From positions 4,030,001 through 4,094,000 of the forward strand of contig NZ_CP029191.1 in NCBI RefSeq assembly GCF_008642335.1: DNA of 64,000 nt. Reading direction: 5' to 3'. A program made the position numbers and the translations under genes. The notes under the pieces are model-generated. The model was not told the DNA's origin and made no database searches. It worked only from the letters and a program-made list of their open reading frames with translations. Shown here piece after piece: positions 17,297 through 31,561 of this stretch. The first letter of the stretch is position 1, and the number at the start of each line of letters is the position of its first letter. Source of the DNA: Streptomyces venezuelae. Lineage in GTDB: Bacteria > Actinomycetota > Actinomycetes > Streptomycetales > Streptomycetaceae.

Positions 17297-18616
17297 CTAC
17301 TTCTTGGAGGACGGGTGCTTGGGCCGCTGCTGACCCTTGCGCTGTCCCGACTTTGCTCGGCTGCGCTGACCGGAGCCGGGCGGGGTGCCCTGCTTGTTGC
17401 CACCGGCCTGCTTGGTCTTGGGGGAGTCGTCCTCGGGTTCGGCCGCGGTCTTCTCCAGCGAGGGCTTCGCGTCGGAGGGTTCGGTCGCCTTGGTGGCGCC
17501 CGCCTCGCCGGCTCCGGCCTGGACGGCGCCGGACTGGCGCTTGGCCTTGCTCTGGCGCTTGGGCTGCTGGCGCCTCGGGCCGCCGCCGGCGGGGCTGCCG
17601 TCCTCGGTCTCGGTGAGGACGGCGGACTCGCTCTCCACCACGGTGCCGTCGGCCTGGGCCGCGAGGCCCGACTTCGTCAGACCGTTGATGAACTTGCGCT
17701 CGAACTCGTTGCGGTCCCTGCCCTTGGCGACGATCGCCTTGATGACGTTCGTGTTGCCACGCCCGCGCACCTTCTTGTGGTGGGTGACCTGCTTCTGCAG
17801 GCGCTCCAGGAAGGCGGCCTGGGCCTTGGAGCCCGGGGTGGGGTTCCGGCGGATCACGAACATCTGCTGGCCCATGGTCCACACGTTGGTGGTCAGCCAG
17901 TAGACGAGAACACCGACGGGGAAGTTGATGCCGAAGACGGCGAACATGACCGGGAAGACGTACATCAGCATCTTCTGCTGCTGCATGAAGGGCGTCTTGA
18001 CCGTGGTGTCGACGTTCTTCGTCATCAGCTGGCGCTGCGTGAAGAACTGCGACGCCGACATCAGGACGATCATCACCGCGGTGACGACCCGGACGTCCGT
18101 CAGCGTGGCGCCGAGGGAGGCGACCTTGTCAGCGCTGTCCGTGAACTTCGCGGCCAGCGGGGCACCGACGATGTGCGCCTTCCGCGCGCTCTCGAGGAGC
18201 GGGCCGTCGATGACGCCGATCTCCTTGCCCGTCGCGATGCCGTTGAGCACGTGGTACAGGGCGAAGAAGAACGGCGACTGGGCCAGGATGGGAAGGCACG
18301 AGGAGAGCGGGTTGGTACCCGACTCCTTGTACAGCTTCATCATCTCTTCGGACTGGCGCTGCTTGTCGCTCTTGTAGCGCTCCTGGATCTTCTTCATCTC
18401 GGGCTGCAGCGTCTGCATCGCCCGAGTGGCCTTGATCTGCTTCACGAAGAGCGGGATCAGGCAGATCCGGATCAGGATCACCAGGGACACGATGGACAGG
18501 CCCCAGGCCCAGCCCGTGTCGGGACCGAAGATCTTCCCGTACACCGAGTGGAACTGGACGATGACCCACGAAACTGGTGTCGTGATAAAGCTGAAGAGAC
18601 TGGCAATCGTGTCCAC
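17297..18616 (-). CDS. yidC: Membrane protein insertase YidC
   Basis: YidC inserts proteins into the cytoplasmic membrane with or without Sec. The 439-residue protein has five or so membrane segments in the first 275 residues, including [19 protein letters not shown] with the conserved Arg, the [18 protein letters not shown] region, and [22 protein letters not shown] long hydrophilic C-terminal tail (about 165 residues, rich in Lys, Gln, Ala and Pro) is usual for Streptomyces and may contact ribosomes. AAGGAG precedes the GTG start. It lies 3 bp after yidD and 14 bp before jag. Confidence 0.95.
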   Translation of the reverse strand: MDTIASLFSFITTPVSWVIVQFHSVYGKIFGPDTGWAWGLSIVSLVILIRICLIPLFVKQIKATRAMQTLQPEMKKIQERYKSDKQRQSEEMMKLYKESGTNPLSSCLPILAQSPFFFALYHVLNGIATGKEIGVIDGPLLESARKAHIVGAPLAAKFTDSADKVASLGATLTDVRVVTAVMIVLMSASQFFTQRQLMTKNVDTTVKTPFMQQQKMLMYVFPVMFAVFGINFPVGVLVYWLTTNVWTMGQQMFVIRRNPTPGSKAQAAFLERLQKQVTHHKKVRGRGNTNVIKAIVAKGRDRNEFERKFINGLTKSGLAAQADGTVVESESAVLTETEDGSPAGGGPRRQQPKRQSKAKRQSGAVQAGAGEAGATKATEPSDAKPSLEKTAAEPEDDSPKTKQAGGNKQGTPPGSGQRSRAKSGQRKGQQRPKHPSSKK

Positions 18617-18619
18617 TAA

Positions 18620-18976
18620 TCAGGCTCCTTGAGCATGGGACGGGGTCTCGGTCTCGGCGGCCGTGCCCGGGGGAAGATCCCCGGTCGGCTCGCTTGCGGC
18701 GGAGGTCCCGCCCTTGCGTTCGCGCCAGGAAGCGCGCAGCATCTCGTGCCACCGCGGACGCTTGCGCGGCGGAACATGGTCGACACCACCGAGCGACCAC
18801 GGATTGCACCGCAGGATGCGCCAGGCCGTGAGCGCCGATCCCTTGATCGCACCGTGCCGGTCGATGGCCAGGTAGCCGTAGCGGGAACACGACGGGTAGT
18901 ACTTGCACACCGGGCCCAGAAGCGGACTGATCGTCCACTGGTACAGCTTGATCAGAGCCAGCAGCGGGTACTTCAT
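18620..18976 (-). CDS. yidD: Membrane protein insertion efficiency factor YidD
   Basis: The 118-residue protein has the family core [24 protein letters not shown] with the conserved cysteines ([13 protein letters not shown]), then [19 protein letters not shown]. It helps YidC-dependent insertion at the membrane. The C-terminal tail of about 45 residues is longer than in short YidD proteins. Its ATG overlaps the rnpA stop by four bases (ATGA), so the two are coupled. Confidence 0.93.
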   Translation of the reverse strand: MKYPLLALIKLYQWTISPLLGPVCKYYPSCSRYGYLAIDRHGAIKGSALTAWRILRCNPWSLGGVDHVPPRKRPRWHEMLRASWRERKGGTSAASEPTGDLPPGTAAETETPSHAQGA

Positions 18977-19344
18977 CGCGCGCCCCCTCCCAGCAGCCGC
19001 TGCAGGGCGGCATCCAGGTCTCGGGCCAGCTGTGCATGGTCGGCGTCGCCCGCTCCGGGCAGCGCTCGTACTACTACCAGGCTACCGGGGGGCACCAGGG
19101 CCAGCCGGTCGCGCATGAGGTGGCGGAGTCTGCGCTTCACGGTGTTGCGTATGACGGCTCCACCCACGGCCTTGCTGACGACGAAACCCGCACGTGTCGG
19201 GGGAGAGCTCTCCCCTGGCACGTGCGGGTCCGTTGCGCCGCTACGTAGATGGACGACGAGAAGCGGGCGTCCGGCCCGGCGTCCTCGGCGTACCGCGGTC
19301 GCGAAGTCTTCGCGCCGCCTCAGCCGATGCTCGGTAGGCAGCAC
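18973..19344 (-). CDS. rnpA: Ribonuclease P protein component
   Basis: This is the protein subunit of RNase P, which matures the 5' ends of tRNAs. The 123-residue basic protein begins with [20 protein letters not shown] and carries the RNR-type signature around [14 protein letters not shown]. The GTG start lies 21 bp after the rpmH stop, forming the classic rpmH-rnpA pair. Confidence 0.94.
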   Translation of the reverse strand: MLPTEHRLRRREDFATAVRRGRRAGRPLLVVHLRSGATDPHVPGESSPPTRAGFVVSKAVGGAVIRNTVKRRLRHLMRDRLALVPPGSLVVVRALPGAGDADHAQLARDLDAALQRLLGGGAR

Positions 19345-19365
19345 GACGTCATGACCTGACTGAAA

Positions 19366-19503
19366 TCAGGCGGACAGGCTGGCGCGACCCTTGCCACGAC
19401 GGTTCGCGAGAATCGCGCGGCCGGCACGGGTGCGCATCCGCAGGCGGAAGCCGTGGGTCTTGGCGCGACGACGGTTGTTCGGCTGGAAGGTGCGCTTGCT
19501 CAC
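19366..19503 (-). CDS. rpmH: 50S ribosomal protein L34
   Basis: This short gene codes for a 45-residue, very basic protein. It starts [19 protein letters not shown], continues [17 protein letters not shown] and ends GKGRASLSA. This is a full-length L34 with the GTG start common in Streptomyces. It is divergent from dnaA and heads the rpmH-rnpA-yidD-yidC-jag operon. Confidence 0.97.
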   Translation of the reverse strand: MSKRTFQPNNRRRAKTHGFRLRMRTRAGRAILANRRGKGRASLSA

Positions 19504-19870
19504 TCGGGGGCTCCAGAAATGATTCGGTGGTGGCGGGACATCGCCTGGCTGTCACCGTGCGCCCACGAGAAGCTCGCGAATACGCACCGAGTGCACCGCT
19601 TCACAATCACAGATCGTGATCTTTGCCCATCGGAGGCAGGCGGCAGCAGCCATCGACAACTCGACCTGGTCACGGTACGCGGGGCTACGCCATCCGGTCA
19701 AACCGACCGCGATGGAGAGACACTGTGCACAGCCTGTGGACAACAACTTGAACCGTACCCGTCGCCCTGACTACCGTGACGGAACTCCGATTCGTTCCCT
19801 TCCTTCTCCCCATCCCTATTTCCGTCCCAGGAACCACACGTTCGTGGGACCCCGTGAGAGAGCGTGCCCT
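19504..19870. promoter_or_regulatory. Divergent rpmH / dnaA promoter region
   Basis: This 367-bp stretch has no gene. It must hold the promoters for rpmH (leftward) and dnaA (rightward). I could not place -35/-10 elements with confidence. The visible element is a perfect DnaA box at 19735-19743. Confidence 0.7.
19735..19743 (-). promoter_or_regulatory. DnaA box upstream of dnaA
   Basis: TGTGGACAA is the reverse complement of the Streptomyces DnaA box TTGTCCACA. It lies 127 bp upstream of the dnaA start, fitting the known autoregulation of dnaA in Streptomyces. Confidence 0.75.
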
Positions 19871-21772
19871 GTGGCTGACGTACCTGCCGATCTTGCCGCA
19901 GTGTGGCCACGAGTTCTGGAACATCTGCTGGGTGAGGGCCGCGGACAGGGCGTCGAGGCGAAGGACGAGCGGTGGCTGCGGAGCTGTCAGCCCCTGGCGC
20001 TCGTCGCGGACACCGCACTGCTCGCCGTCCCGAACGAATTCGCCAAGGGCGTACTGGAAGGCCGTCTCGCGCCGGTGGTCAGCGAGACCCTGAGCCGGGA
20101 ATGCGGGCGCCCGATCCGCATCGCCATCACGGTCGACGACTCCGTGGGCGAGCCGGGCCCCCCGGCCCCGCCCGTCCAGCATCAGCAGGCACCGCAGCAG
20201 CCGTCCCACCAGCAGTCCTCCCACCAGCAGCAGTCTCATCAGCACCGCTACGAAGAGCCTGAGCTGCCGCCTGCCTCGGGGCAGGGACGCGACACGTACG
20301 ACAGCTATGGACGGCGCTCCTCGGACGAGCACCAGGGCGGCTCCCGGTCCGATCAGATGCCGACCGCACGCCCCGCCTACCCGGACTACCAGCGCCCGGC
20401 CCCCGGCGCCTGGCCGCAGCCCCAGGACGACTACGGCTGGCAGCAGCAGCGGCTCGGCTTCCCCGAGCGCGACCCGTACGCGAACCCGGTGCAGCAGCCG
20501 CAGCACGACTACCGTTCGCAACCGCCACAGGAGCGCTCTCCGTACGAGCAGCAGCGCTCCGAGCCGCAGGACCGGCGCGAGCGTCATGACATGTCGGATC
20601 AGCACGGCGGCGGCCCCCGCGGCGGCGGGCACGGCGGCCACGGCGTGCACAGGGGCGGTCCTGTCGGCCCCACCTCGTCGAGCGGCGCCCCCGGCCCGCT
20701 GGCCGCGCAGCCGGCGCCCGCGACGGGTCCTGGCGAGCCCACCGCACGCCTCAATCCGAAGTACCTCTTCGACACCTTCGTCATCGGTGCGTCGAACCGT
20801 TTCGCCCACGCGGCCGCGGTCGCCGTCGCCGAGGCGCCGGCGAAGGCGTACAACCCCCTCTTCATCTACGGGGAGTCGGGGCTCGGCAAGACGCACCTCC
20901 TGCACGCGATCGGGCACTACGCCCGCAGCCTCTATCCCGGCACGCGCGTGCGGTACGTGAGTTCGGAGGAGTTCACCAACGAGTTCATCAACTCCATCCG
21001 CGACGGCAAGGGCGACAGCTTCCGCAAGCGGTACCGCGAGATGGACATCCTGCTCGTCGACGACATCCAGTTCCTCGCGGACAAGGAGTCGACGCAGGAG
21101 GAGTTCTTCCACACCTTCAACACGCTCCACAACGCGAACAAGCAGATCGTGCTCTCCAGCGACCGGCCGCCGAAGCAGCTGGTCACGCTGGAGGACCGAC
21201 TGCGCAACCGCTTCGAGTGGGGACTGATCACCGACGTCCAGCCGCCGGAGCTGGAGACGCGTATCGCCATCCTTCGTAAGAAGGCGGTGCAGGAGCAGCT
21301 GAACGCCCCTCCGGAGGTGCTCGAGTTCATCGCGTCGCGCATCTCGCGGAACATCCGTGAGCTGGAGGGCGCGCTGATCCGGGTGACGGCCTTCGCGTCG
21401 CTCAACCGGCAGCCCGTGGATCTGGGGCTCACCGAGATCGTCCTCAAGGACCTGATCCCGGGCGGTGAGGACGCGGCTCCTGAGATCACCGCGCCGGCCA
21501 TCATGGCGGCCACGGCCGACTACTTCGGGCTCACGGTGGACGACCTGTGCGGTTCCTCGCGCAGCCGCGTCCTGGTGACGGCCCGGCAGATCGCCATGTA
21601 CCTGTGCAGGGAGCTGACCGACCTCTCCTTGCCGAAGATCGGCGCGCAGTTCGGCGGCCGCGACCACACGACCGTGATGCACGCGGACCGCAAGATCCGC
21701 GCTCTGATGGCCGAGCGGCGCTCCATCTACAACCAGGTCACCGAGCTCACCAACCGCATCAAGAACGGCTGA
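19871..21772 (+). CDS. dnaA: Chromosomal replication initiator protein DnaA
   Basis: DnaA is the AAA+ ATPase that binds DnaA boxes and opens oriC. The 633-residue protein has an N-terminal DnaB/DciA-interaction domain ([20 protein letters not shown]). A very long linker follows (domain II, about 100-280), rich in Gln, Pro, His and Gly and typical of Streptomyces. The AAA+ core has Walker [12 protein letters not shown] and Walker [10 protein letters not shown], and the C-terminal DNA-binding domain carries the signature [15 protein letters not shown]. The GTG at 19871 matches the conserved Streptomyces N-terminus, although the ribosome site is weak. Confidence 0.97.
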   Translation: MADVPADLAAVWPRVLEHLLGEGRGQGVEAKDERWLRSCQPLALVADTALLAVPNEFAKGVLEGRLAPVVSETLSRECGRPIRIAITVDDSVGEPGPPAPPVQHQQAPQQPSHQQSSHQQQSHQHRYEEPELPPASGQGRDTYDSYGRRSSDEHQGGSRSDQMPTARPAYPDYQRPAPGAWPQPQDDYGWQQQRLGFPERDPYANPVQQPQHDYRSQPPQERSPYEQQRSEPQDRRERHDMSDQHGGGPRGGGHGGHGVHRGGPVGPTSSSGAPGPLAAQPAPATGPGEPTARLNPKYLFDTFVIGASNRFAHAAAVAVAEAPAKAYNPLFIYGESGLGKTHLLHAIGHYARSLYPGTRVRYVSSEEFTNEFINSIRDGKGDSFRKRYREMDILLVDDIQFLADKESTQEEFFHTFNTLHNANKQIVLSSDRPPKQLVTLEDRLRNRFEWGLITDVQPPELETRIAILRKKAVQEQLNAPPEVLEFIASRISRNIRELEGALIRVTAFASLNRQPVDLGLTEIVLKDLIPGGEDAAPEITAPAIMAATADYFGLTVDDLCGSSRSRVLVTARQIAMYLCRELTDLSLPKIGAQFGGRDHTTVMHADRKIRALMAERRSIYNQVTELTNRIKNG

Positions 21773-21796
21773 CAGCCTCCGTAGAACGTCGCCGAG

Positions 21797-21829
21797 GGCG
21801 CTCCAGGACTCCTCCTGGAGCGCCTTTTT
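21797..21829 (+). terminator. Rho-independent terminator of dnaA
   Basis: A perfect 12-bp stem (GGCGCTCCAGGA / TCCTGGAGCGCC) with a 4-nt loop is followed by five T residues, 25 bp after the dnaA stop. It shields oriC from dnaA transcription. Confidence 0.88.
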
Positions 21830-21921
21830 GGTGCCCTTTCAGCATCTGCACGCGCGCGTGCCGGTCGTCGCACGCGCGCGTGCGAGTCGTATCTGTTCGA
21901 TTTCCCCTGTTCAGGCGGGGG

Positions 21922-22429
21922 TTCTCCACAGATTGGGCGACTTTTTCCCCTCCACACCCTGGGGACCGGAAAGTTGTCCAGACGCTGTCCACAGGGGGCC
22001 CTGCTGAGAGATCATCAGGCCAGGTCAGGTGACTGTGGATTCGTGGACGAAGACTGTCCACAGACTGTGGAGAAAAATTTCGTCCACAGGCTGTGCATGA
22101 AGTTGTCCACCGGCGGCCCACAGGACGGCGCGTGTTGTCCCCAGCTTTCCCCAGCTTCTCCACACGGCTGTCCACTGTTCGGCAACGCGACGCGCCCTCT
22201 CACCGTGTCGAGTGAAAGGCGTCACACCAAGGTGGTCGGTTGGCCTGTGGGGAAGCTGGGTAAAGCTGGGGACAGCGCTGGGGAGAAGTGGCCCCTTCCT
22301 GTGCACCGGGTGTGCAGAACTTTCGCCCGTCCACAGAAACACCGGGTTGTCCACCGGTGCCGCCCACAGGGTCAGTGGATAAAAAACCGGGTCTGACCAG
22401 CGCTTTCGCTGTTATCCACGGTTTCCACA
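21922..22429. promoter_or_regulatory. DnaA box array of oriC
   Basis: Boxes matching TTGTCCACA with zero to two mismatches lie, in forward orientation, at 21922, 21974, 21985, 22054, 22080, 22103, 22135, 22156, 22168, 22327, 22347, 22412 and 22421. In reverse orientation they lie at 22066, 22246 and 22374. A weaker forward candidate is at 21948 and a weaker reverse one at 22034. None is a perfect TTGTCCACA; the closest are CTGTCCACA (21985, 22054) and TTGTCCACC (22103, 22347). Boxes cluster in two groups separated by a gap at 22177-22245. Confidence 0.85.
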
Positions 22430-22680
22430 GCCCCTACTACTACTCCCAACTAGAGAGACCGGGGAAATGGTTTCGAAGCTGGGGCTGTGCACAACTCTCG
22501 CTCCGGAGCTCCGACACCTCCCGGCACGACTTGACCCCGACAGGCACCGACTGTCAGTGCGGTGCGTCAGACTGGTCCCCGGTGTCCTTCCCACGGCATG
22601 GCTGAGAGACACCGAGTCAGACGACGAGGGCCACAGGCCCAGCGGGCGAGAGCAGCCAGCAACAGCAGGAGGCGGCTTAG

Positions 22681-23811
22681 GTGAAGATCCGGGTTGAACG
22701 CGACGTACTCGCGGAGGCAGTGGCCTGGGCGGCGCGCAGCCTCCCGGCCCGGCCGCCCGCGCCCGTCCTCGCGGGCCTGTTGCTGAAGGCCGAGGAAGGC
22801 GCACTGAGCCTGTCGAGCTTCGACTACGAGGTCTCGGCGCGCGTCTCGGTGGACGCGGAGATCGACGAGGAGGGCACGGTCCTCGTCTCGGGCCGCCTGC
22901 TCGCGGACATCTGCCGCGCGCTCCCCAACCGCCCGGTGGAGATCTCCACAGACGGTGTACGGGCGACGGTGGTCTGTGGCTCCTCGCGCTTCACGCTCCA
23001 CACCCTCCCTGTGGAGGAGTACCCCGCACTGCCGCAGATGCCGACCGCCACGGGAACCGTCCCGGGCGAGGTCTTCGCTTCTGCCGCTTCCCAGGTGGCC
23101 ATCGCGGCGGGACGGGACGACACGCTGCCCGTGCTGACCGGTGTCCGCATCGAGATCGAGGGCGACACGGTCACCCTGGCCTCCACCGACCGCTACCGCT
23201 TCGCGGTCCGCGAGTTCCTGTGGAAGCCGGAGAACCCCGAGGCGTCCGCTGTGGCCCTGGTGCCCGCCAAGACGCTCCTGGACACCGCCAAGGCGCTCAC
23301 GAGCGGCGACACGGTCACCCTGGCCCTGTCCGGCTCGGGTGCCGGCGAGGGTCTGATCGGCTTCGAGGGCGCAGGGCGGCGTACGACCACGCGGCTCCTC
23401 GAAGGCGACCTGCCGAAGTACCGCACGCTGTTCCCGACCGAGTTCAACTCGGTGGCCGTGATCGAGACCGCCCCCTTCGTGGAGGCCGTCAAGCGTGTCG
23501 CCCTGGTCGCCGAGCGGAACACGCCGGTGCGGCTCAGCTTCGAGCAGGGCGTGCTGATCCTGGAGGCGGGCTCCAGCGACGACGCACAGGCTGTGGAAAG
23601 GGTCGACGCCCAGCTGGACGGTGACGACATCTCGATCGCCTTCAACCCGACGTTCCTGCTCGACGGCCTCAGCGCGATCGACTCGCCGGTCGCTCAGCTG
23701 TCGTTCACCACGTCGACGAAGCCCGCTCTTCTGAGCGGCAAGCCGGCCGTGGACGCCGAGGCGGACGAGGCGTATAAGTACCTGATCATGCCCGTACGTC
23801 TGAGCGGCTGA
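22681..23811 (+). CDS. dnaN: DNA polymerase III beta sliding clamp
   Basis: The clamp tethers the replicative polymerase to DNA. The 376-residue protein has the three-domain clamp layout, starting VKIRVERDVLAEAVAWAARSL. It carries conserved pieces such as RVSVDAEI, LLEGDLPKYRTLFP and the C-terminal YLIMPVRLSG. The GTG start has AGGAGG at optimal spacing. It lies downstream of oriC and, as in all Streptomyces, next to gnd. Confidence 0.96.
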   Translation: MKIRVERDVLAEAVAWAARSLPARPPAPVLAGLLLKAEEGALSLSSFDYEVSARVSVDAEIDEEGTVLVSGRLLADICRALPNRPVEISTDGVRATVVCGSSRFTLHTLPVEEYPALPQMPTATGTVPGEVFASAASQVAIAAGRDDTLPVLTGVRIEIEGDTVTLASTDRYRFAVREFLWKPENPEASAVALVPAKTLLDTAKALTSGDTVTLALSGSGAGEGLIGFEGAGRRTTTRLLEGDLPKYRTLFPTEFNSVAVIETAPFVEAVKRVALVAERNTPVRLSFEQGVLILEAGSSDDAQAVERVDAQLDGDDISIAFNPTFLLDGLSAIDSPVAQLSFTTSTKPALLSGKPAVDAEADEAYKYLIMPVRLSG

Positions 23812-23828
23812 GCCCACAGGTGTGTGCG

Positions 23829-23854
23829 TGCGTCCGGGCGTAGGCTCGGACGCA
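23829..23854 (+). terminator. Possible terminator of dnaN
   Basis: A perfect 8-bp stem (TGCGTCCG / CGGACGCA) with a 10-nt loop starts 17 bp after the dnaN stop. There is no T-tract. Confidence 0.45.
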
Positions 23855-23900
23855 GGTACGAAAGTGCCGTAACGCCACCTCGCTAGTGAAGGAACCTCTG

Positions 23901-24785
23901 ATGGAGCTCGGTCTCGTCGGCCTCGGCAAGATGGGCGGCAACATGCGCGAGCGCATCCGCCGCGCAGGTCACACCGTCATCGGATACGACCGCAACCCGG
24001 ATCTCGCGGATGTCCCCAGTCTCGAAGCGCTTGTGGGCAAGCTCAAGGGCCCTCGGGTGGTGTGGGTGATGGTCCCGGCCGGGGCCGCGACCCAGGCCAC
24101 CATCGATGAGCTGGGCGAGCTGCTGGAGCCGGGCGACATCGTCGTGGACGGCGGCAACTCCCGCTGGACGGACGACGAGAAGCACGCCGAGGAGCTGAAG
24201 GCCAAGGGCATCGGCTTCGTCGACTGTGGCGTCTCCGGCGGCGTCTGGGGCCTCCAGAACGGCTACGCGCTGATGTACGGCGGCGACAAGGACGACGTCG
24301 CCAAGGTGCAGCCCATCTTCGACGCCCTGAAGCCGGAGGGTGACTTCGGCTCCGTCCACGCCGGCAAGGTCGGCGCGGGCCACTTCGCGAAGATGGTCCA
24401 CAACGGCATCGAGTACGCGATGATGCAGGCCTACGCCGAGGGCTGGGAGCTCCTGGAGAAGGTCGACTCGGTGACGGACGTCCGTGAGGTCTTCCGCTCC
24501 TGGCAGGAGGGCACGGTCATCCGTTCCTGGCTGCTCGACCTGGCGGTCAACGCGCTGGACGACGACGAGCACCTGGAGAAGCTGCGCGGCTTCGCGCAGG
24601 ACTCCGGCGAGGGCCGGTGGACGGTCGAGGCCGCCATCGACAACGCCGTGCCGCTGCCCGCGATCACGGCCTCGCTCTTCGCGCGGTTCGCCTCGCGCCA
24701 GGACGACTCCCCGCAGATGAAGATGATCGCCGCGCTGCGCAACCAGTTCGGTGGCCACGCGGTGGAGTCCAAGAGCGAGCACTGA
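23901..24785 (+). CDS. gnd: 6-phosphogluconate dehydrogenase (decarboxylating, short form)
   Basis: The enzyme oxidises 6-phosphogluconate to ribulose 5-phosphate and CO2 in the pentose phosphate pathway. The 294-residue protein has the nucleotide-binding GLGKMGGNM at the N-terminus, the substrate motif VDGGNSRW and the catalytic region [18 protein letters not shown]. The short length marks the GntZ/YqeC-type group, which is commonly NAD-dependent, rather than the 470-residue NADP type. The ATG at 23901 follows AAGGA. The gene sits between dnaN and recF in all Streptomyces I know of. Confidence 0.92.
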   Translation: MELGLVGLGKMGGNMRERIRRAGHTVIGYDRNPDLADVPSLEALVGKLKGPRVVWVMVPAGAATQATIDELGELLEPGDIVVDGGNSRWTDDEKHAEELKAKGIGFVDCGVSGGVWGLQNGYALMYGGDKDDVAKVQPIFDALKPEGDFGSVHAGKVGAGHFAKMVHNGIEYAMMQAYAEGWELLEKVDSVTDVREVFRSWQEGTVIRSWLLDLAVNALDDDEHLEKLRGFAQDSGEGRWTVEAAIDNAVPLPAITASLFARFASRQDDSPQMKMIAALRNQFGGHAVESKSEH

Positions 24786-24791
24786 TCCACA

Positions 24792-24824
24792 GCCTGTGCG
24801 CAACCCCGGCGGTTGTGCACAGGC
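24792..24824 (+). terminator. Terminator-like hairpin between gnd and recF
   Basis: A 14-bp stem with one mismatch (24792-24805 and 24811-24824, loop CCGGC-like) lies 7 bp after the gnd stop. Because recF starts 41 bp later, it may act as an attenuator. Confidence 0.5.
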
Positions 24825-24864
24825 CTCTGCAAGAGAAGTAGGCCGGGGGAGGTCGGCGCACACC

Positions 24865-25986
24865 ATGCACGTCACGCATCTGTCGCTGGCCGACTTCCGC
24901 TCGTACGCCCGGGTCGAGGTCCCTCTCGATCCGGGCGTCACCGCGTTCGTGGGCCCGAACGGCCAGGGCAAGACCAACCTCGTCGAGGCCGTGGGCTACC
25001 TCGCCACGCTCGGCAGCCACCGGGTCGCCTCGGACGCCCCGTTGGTGCGGATGGGCGCCGAGCGCGCCGTCATCAGGGCCCAGGTCCGCCAGGGCGAGCG
25101 CCAGCAGCTGATCGAGCTCGAACTCAACCCCGGCAAGGCCAACCGCGCCCGTATCAACAGGTCGTCGCAGGTCAGGCCCCGTGACGTGCTGGGCATCGTG
25201 CGGACGGTGCTGTTCGCGCCCGAGGACCTGGCGCTGATCAAAGGCGACCCCGGTGAGCGGCGCCGTTTCCTCGACGAGCTGATCACCGCGCGCTCCCCGC
25301 GCATGGCCGGGGTCCGCTCCGACTACGACCGCGTCCTGAAGCAGCGCAACACCCTCCTGAAGTCGGCCGCCCTCGCCCGGCGCCACGGCGGCCGGACCAT
25401 GGACCTGTCCACGCTCGACGTCTGGGACCAGCACCTCGCCCGCGCGGGAGCCGAGCTGCTCGCCCAGCGGCTCGACCTGATCTCCGCGCTGCAGCCGCTC
25501 GCCGACAAGGCGTACGAACAGCTGGCTCCCGGCGGCGGCCCTGTCTCCCTGGAGTACAAGCCGTCGGCTCCCGGCGACGGCCACACGCGTGAAGCGCTCT
25601 ACGAGCAGCTGACCGCCGCCCTGGAGGAGGCCCGCAAGCAGGAGATCGAGCGCGGCGTCACCCTGGTCGGCCCGCACCGCGACGATCTGCTCCTCAAGCT
25701 GGGCCAGCTCCCCGCGAAGGGGTACGCGAGCCATGGCGAGTCCTGGTCGTACGCGCTGGCGCTGCGCCTCGCCTCGTACGACCTGTTGAGGGCCGAGGGC
25801 AACGAGCCGGTGCTCGTCCTCGACGACGTGTTCGCGGAGCTGGACGCCCGCCGCAGGGAGCGGCTCGCGGAGCTGGTGGCCCCCGGCGAGCAGGTCCTCG
25901 TCACCGCCGCCGTGGACGACGACGTGCCGGGCGTGCTCACCGGCACGCGCTTCCAGGTGACGGACGGCGCGGTGGACCGCGTATGA
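24865..25986 (+). CDS. recF: DNA replication and repair protein RecF
   Basis: RecF is an SMC-like ATPase that loads RecA at gaps with RecO and RecR. The 373-residue protein has Walker [14 protein letters not shown] (about 31-43), the [19 protein letters not shown] segment, the signature LVGPHRDDL and Walker [13 protein letters not shown]. The ATG start is preceded by GGGGGAGG at a rather long 12-bp spacing. Its stop overlaps the next gene by four bases (ATGA). Confidence 0.95.
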   Translation: MHVTHLSLADFRSYARVEVPLDPGVTAFVGPNGQGKTNLVEAVGYLATLGSHRVASDAPLVRMGAERAVIRAQVRQGERQQLIELELNPGKANRARINRSSQVRPRDVLGIVRTVLFAPEDLALIKGDPGERRRFLDELITARSPRMAGVRSDYDRVLKQRNTLLKSAALARRHGGRTMDLSTLDVWDQHLARAGAELLAQRLDLISALQPLADKAYEQLAPGGGPVSLEYKPSAPGDGHTREALYEQLTAALEEARKQEIERGVTLVGPHRDDLLLKLGQLPAKGYASHGESWSYALALRLASYDLLRAEGNEPVLVLDDVFAELDARRRERLAELVAPGEQVLVTAAVDDDVPGVLTGTRFQVTDGAVDRV

Positions 25987-26561
25987 GCTCCGAAGAGCCC
26001 TTCGAGGGCGCCTCCGGGGCCGGTTCCGCGGGCACCCCGGAAACCCCCGCCCCGAAGACCCCCGAGCCCTCCGGCGTCGACCTCGCGAGGGTCGCCCTGC
26101 GCGCCGCCAAGGAACAGGCACGCGCGCGTGGCGATGCCGCGCAGCAGAAGAAGCAGGCCCGGCGCGGCGGACTGCGGTCCGGGGCGCGCTCCGACGGGCG
26201 TGACCCGCTGCCGCTCGGCTCCGCGATCAACCGCCTGATCACCGAGCGCGGCTGGGAGACGCCCGCCGCCGTGGGCGGTGTGATGGGGCGCTGGCCGCAG
26301 ATCGTCGGCGGCGACCTGGCGAACCACTGCGTCCCCCAGCGGTACGACGAGGACGAGCGCGTCCTGACCGTGCAGTGCGACTCGACGGCATGGGCCACCC
26401 AGCTGCGCCTCATGGCCCCACAGCTCGTCGCACGCCTCAATGAGGACCTCGGCCACGGCACCGTGCGCCTCATCAAGGTCCTCGGTCCCGGCGGCCCCGC
26501 GCACCGCTTCGGCCCCTTGCGCGCACCCGGCAGCACGGGCCCCGGGGACACCTACGGCTGA
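25983..26561 (+). CDS. DciA-like DUF721 protein (probable replicative helicase loader)
   Basis: The 192-residue protein has a low-complexity N-terminal half and a C-terminal DUF721 domain (about 75-165). That domain contains [20 protein letters not shown] and [23 protein letters not shown]721 includes DciA, which helps load the DnaB helicase in bacteria lacking DnaC/DnaI. Its position next to dnaA, dnaN, recF and gyrB fits that role, but the function in Streptomyces is inferred from the family. The domain order (disordered part first) differs from some DciA proteins. It is translationally coupled to recF. Confidence 0.85.
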   Translation: MSSEEPFEGASGAGSAGTPETPAPKTPEPSGVDLARVALRAAKEQARARGDAAQQKKQARRGGLRSGARSDGRDPLPLGSAINRLITERGWETPAAVGGVMGRWPQIVGGDLANHCVPQRYDEDERVLTVQCDSTAWATQLRLMAPQLVARLNEDLGHGTVRLIKVLGPGGPAHRFGPLRAPGSTGPGDTYG

Positions 26562-26787
26562 GGCCGTCGGCGACGGTAGCTGGGGGTTGACGTCCCGAAG
26601 CGCTGAGTGCCGCTGTGAGCGTTCTGGAGCCCTGGGCCCCATATGGGGAGTCGGCCGAGGCCGGTTCAGGGCGGCACATGAGGACTCAGGTACCGGCAAA
26701 CCCCCATCACTGTCAGCGCTACCGGTAGACTGGAAGCTAATCCCGCCCCACTTGTGGGACGCACCGAGCAACGCTGACTATCGCTGA

Positions 26788-28896
<2,109 letters not shown>

Positions 28897-28939
28897 GTCG
28901 GCCCGTACAAGCCGCACCTCGAAAGGACTTTGACCAGCA

Positions 28940-31543
<2,604 letters not shown>

Positions 31544-31561
31544 CGCGAGGAGTGAGTCATC

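Larger units (their letters stand above)
21773..22680. other. oriC: Chromosomal replication origin oriC
   Basis: The non-coding region between dnaA and dnaN holds the terminator of dnaA, then about 17 DnaA boxes in both orientations. It ends in the dnaN promoter region. Size, position and box density match the well-studied Streptomyces oriC. Two identical 12-bp palindromes, CACGCGCGCGTG, lie at 21849-21860 and 21871-21882 at the dnaA side. The lowest-GC short stretches are near 22071-22080 and 22379-22386. Confidence 0.95.

Noticed and set aside
22201..22440. Small open frames inside oriC
   Set aside because: They have no ribosome site or codon bias and are disrupted by the DnaA-box array; the region is regulatory.
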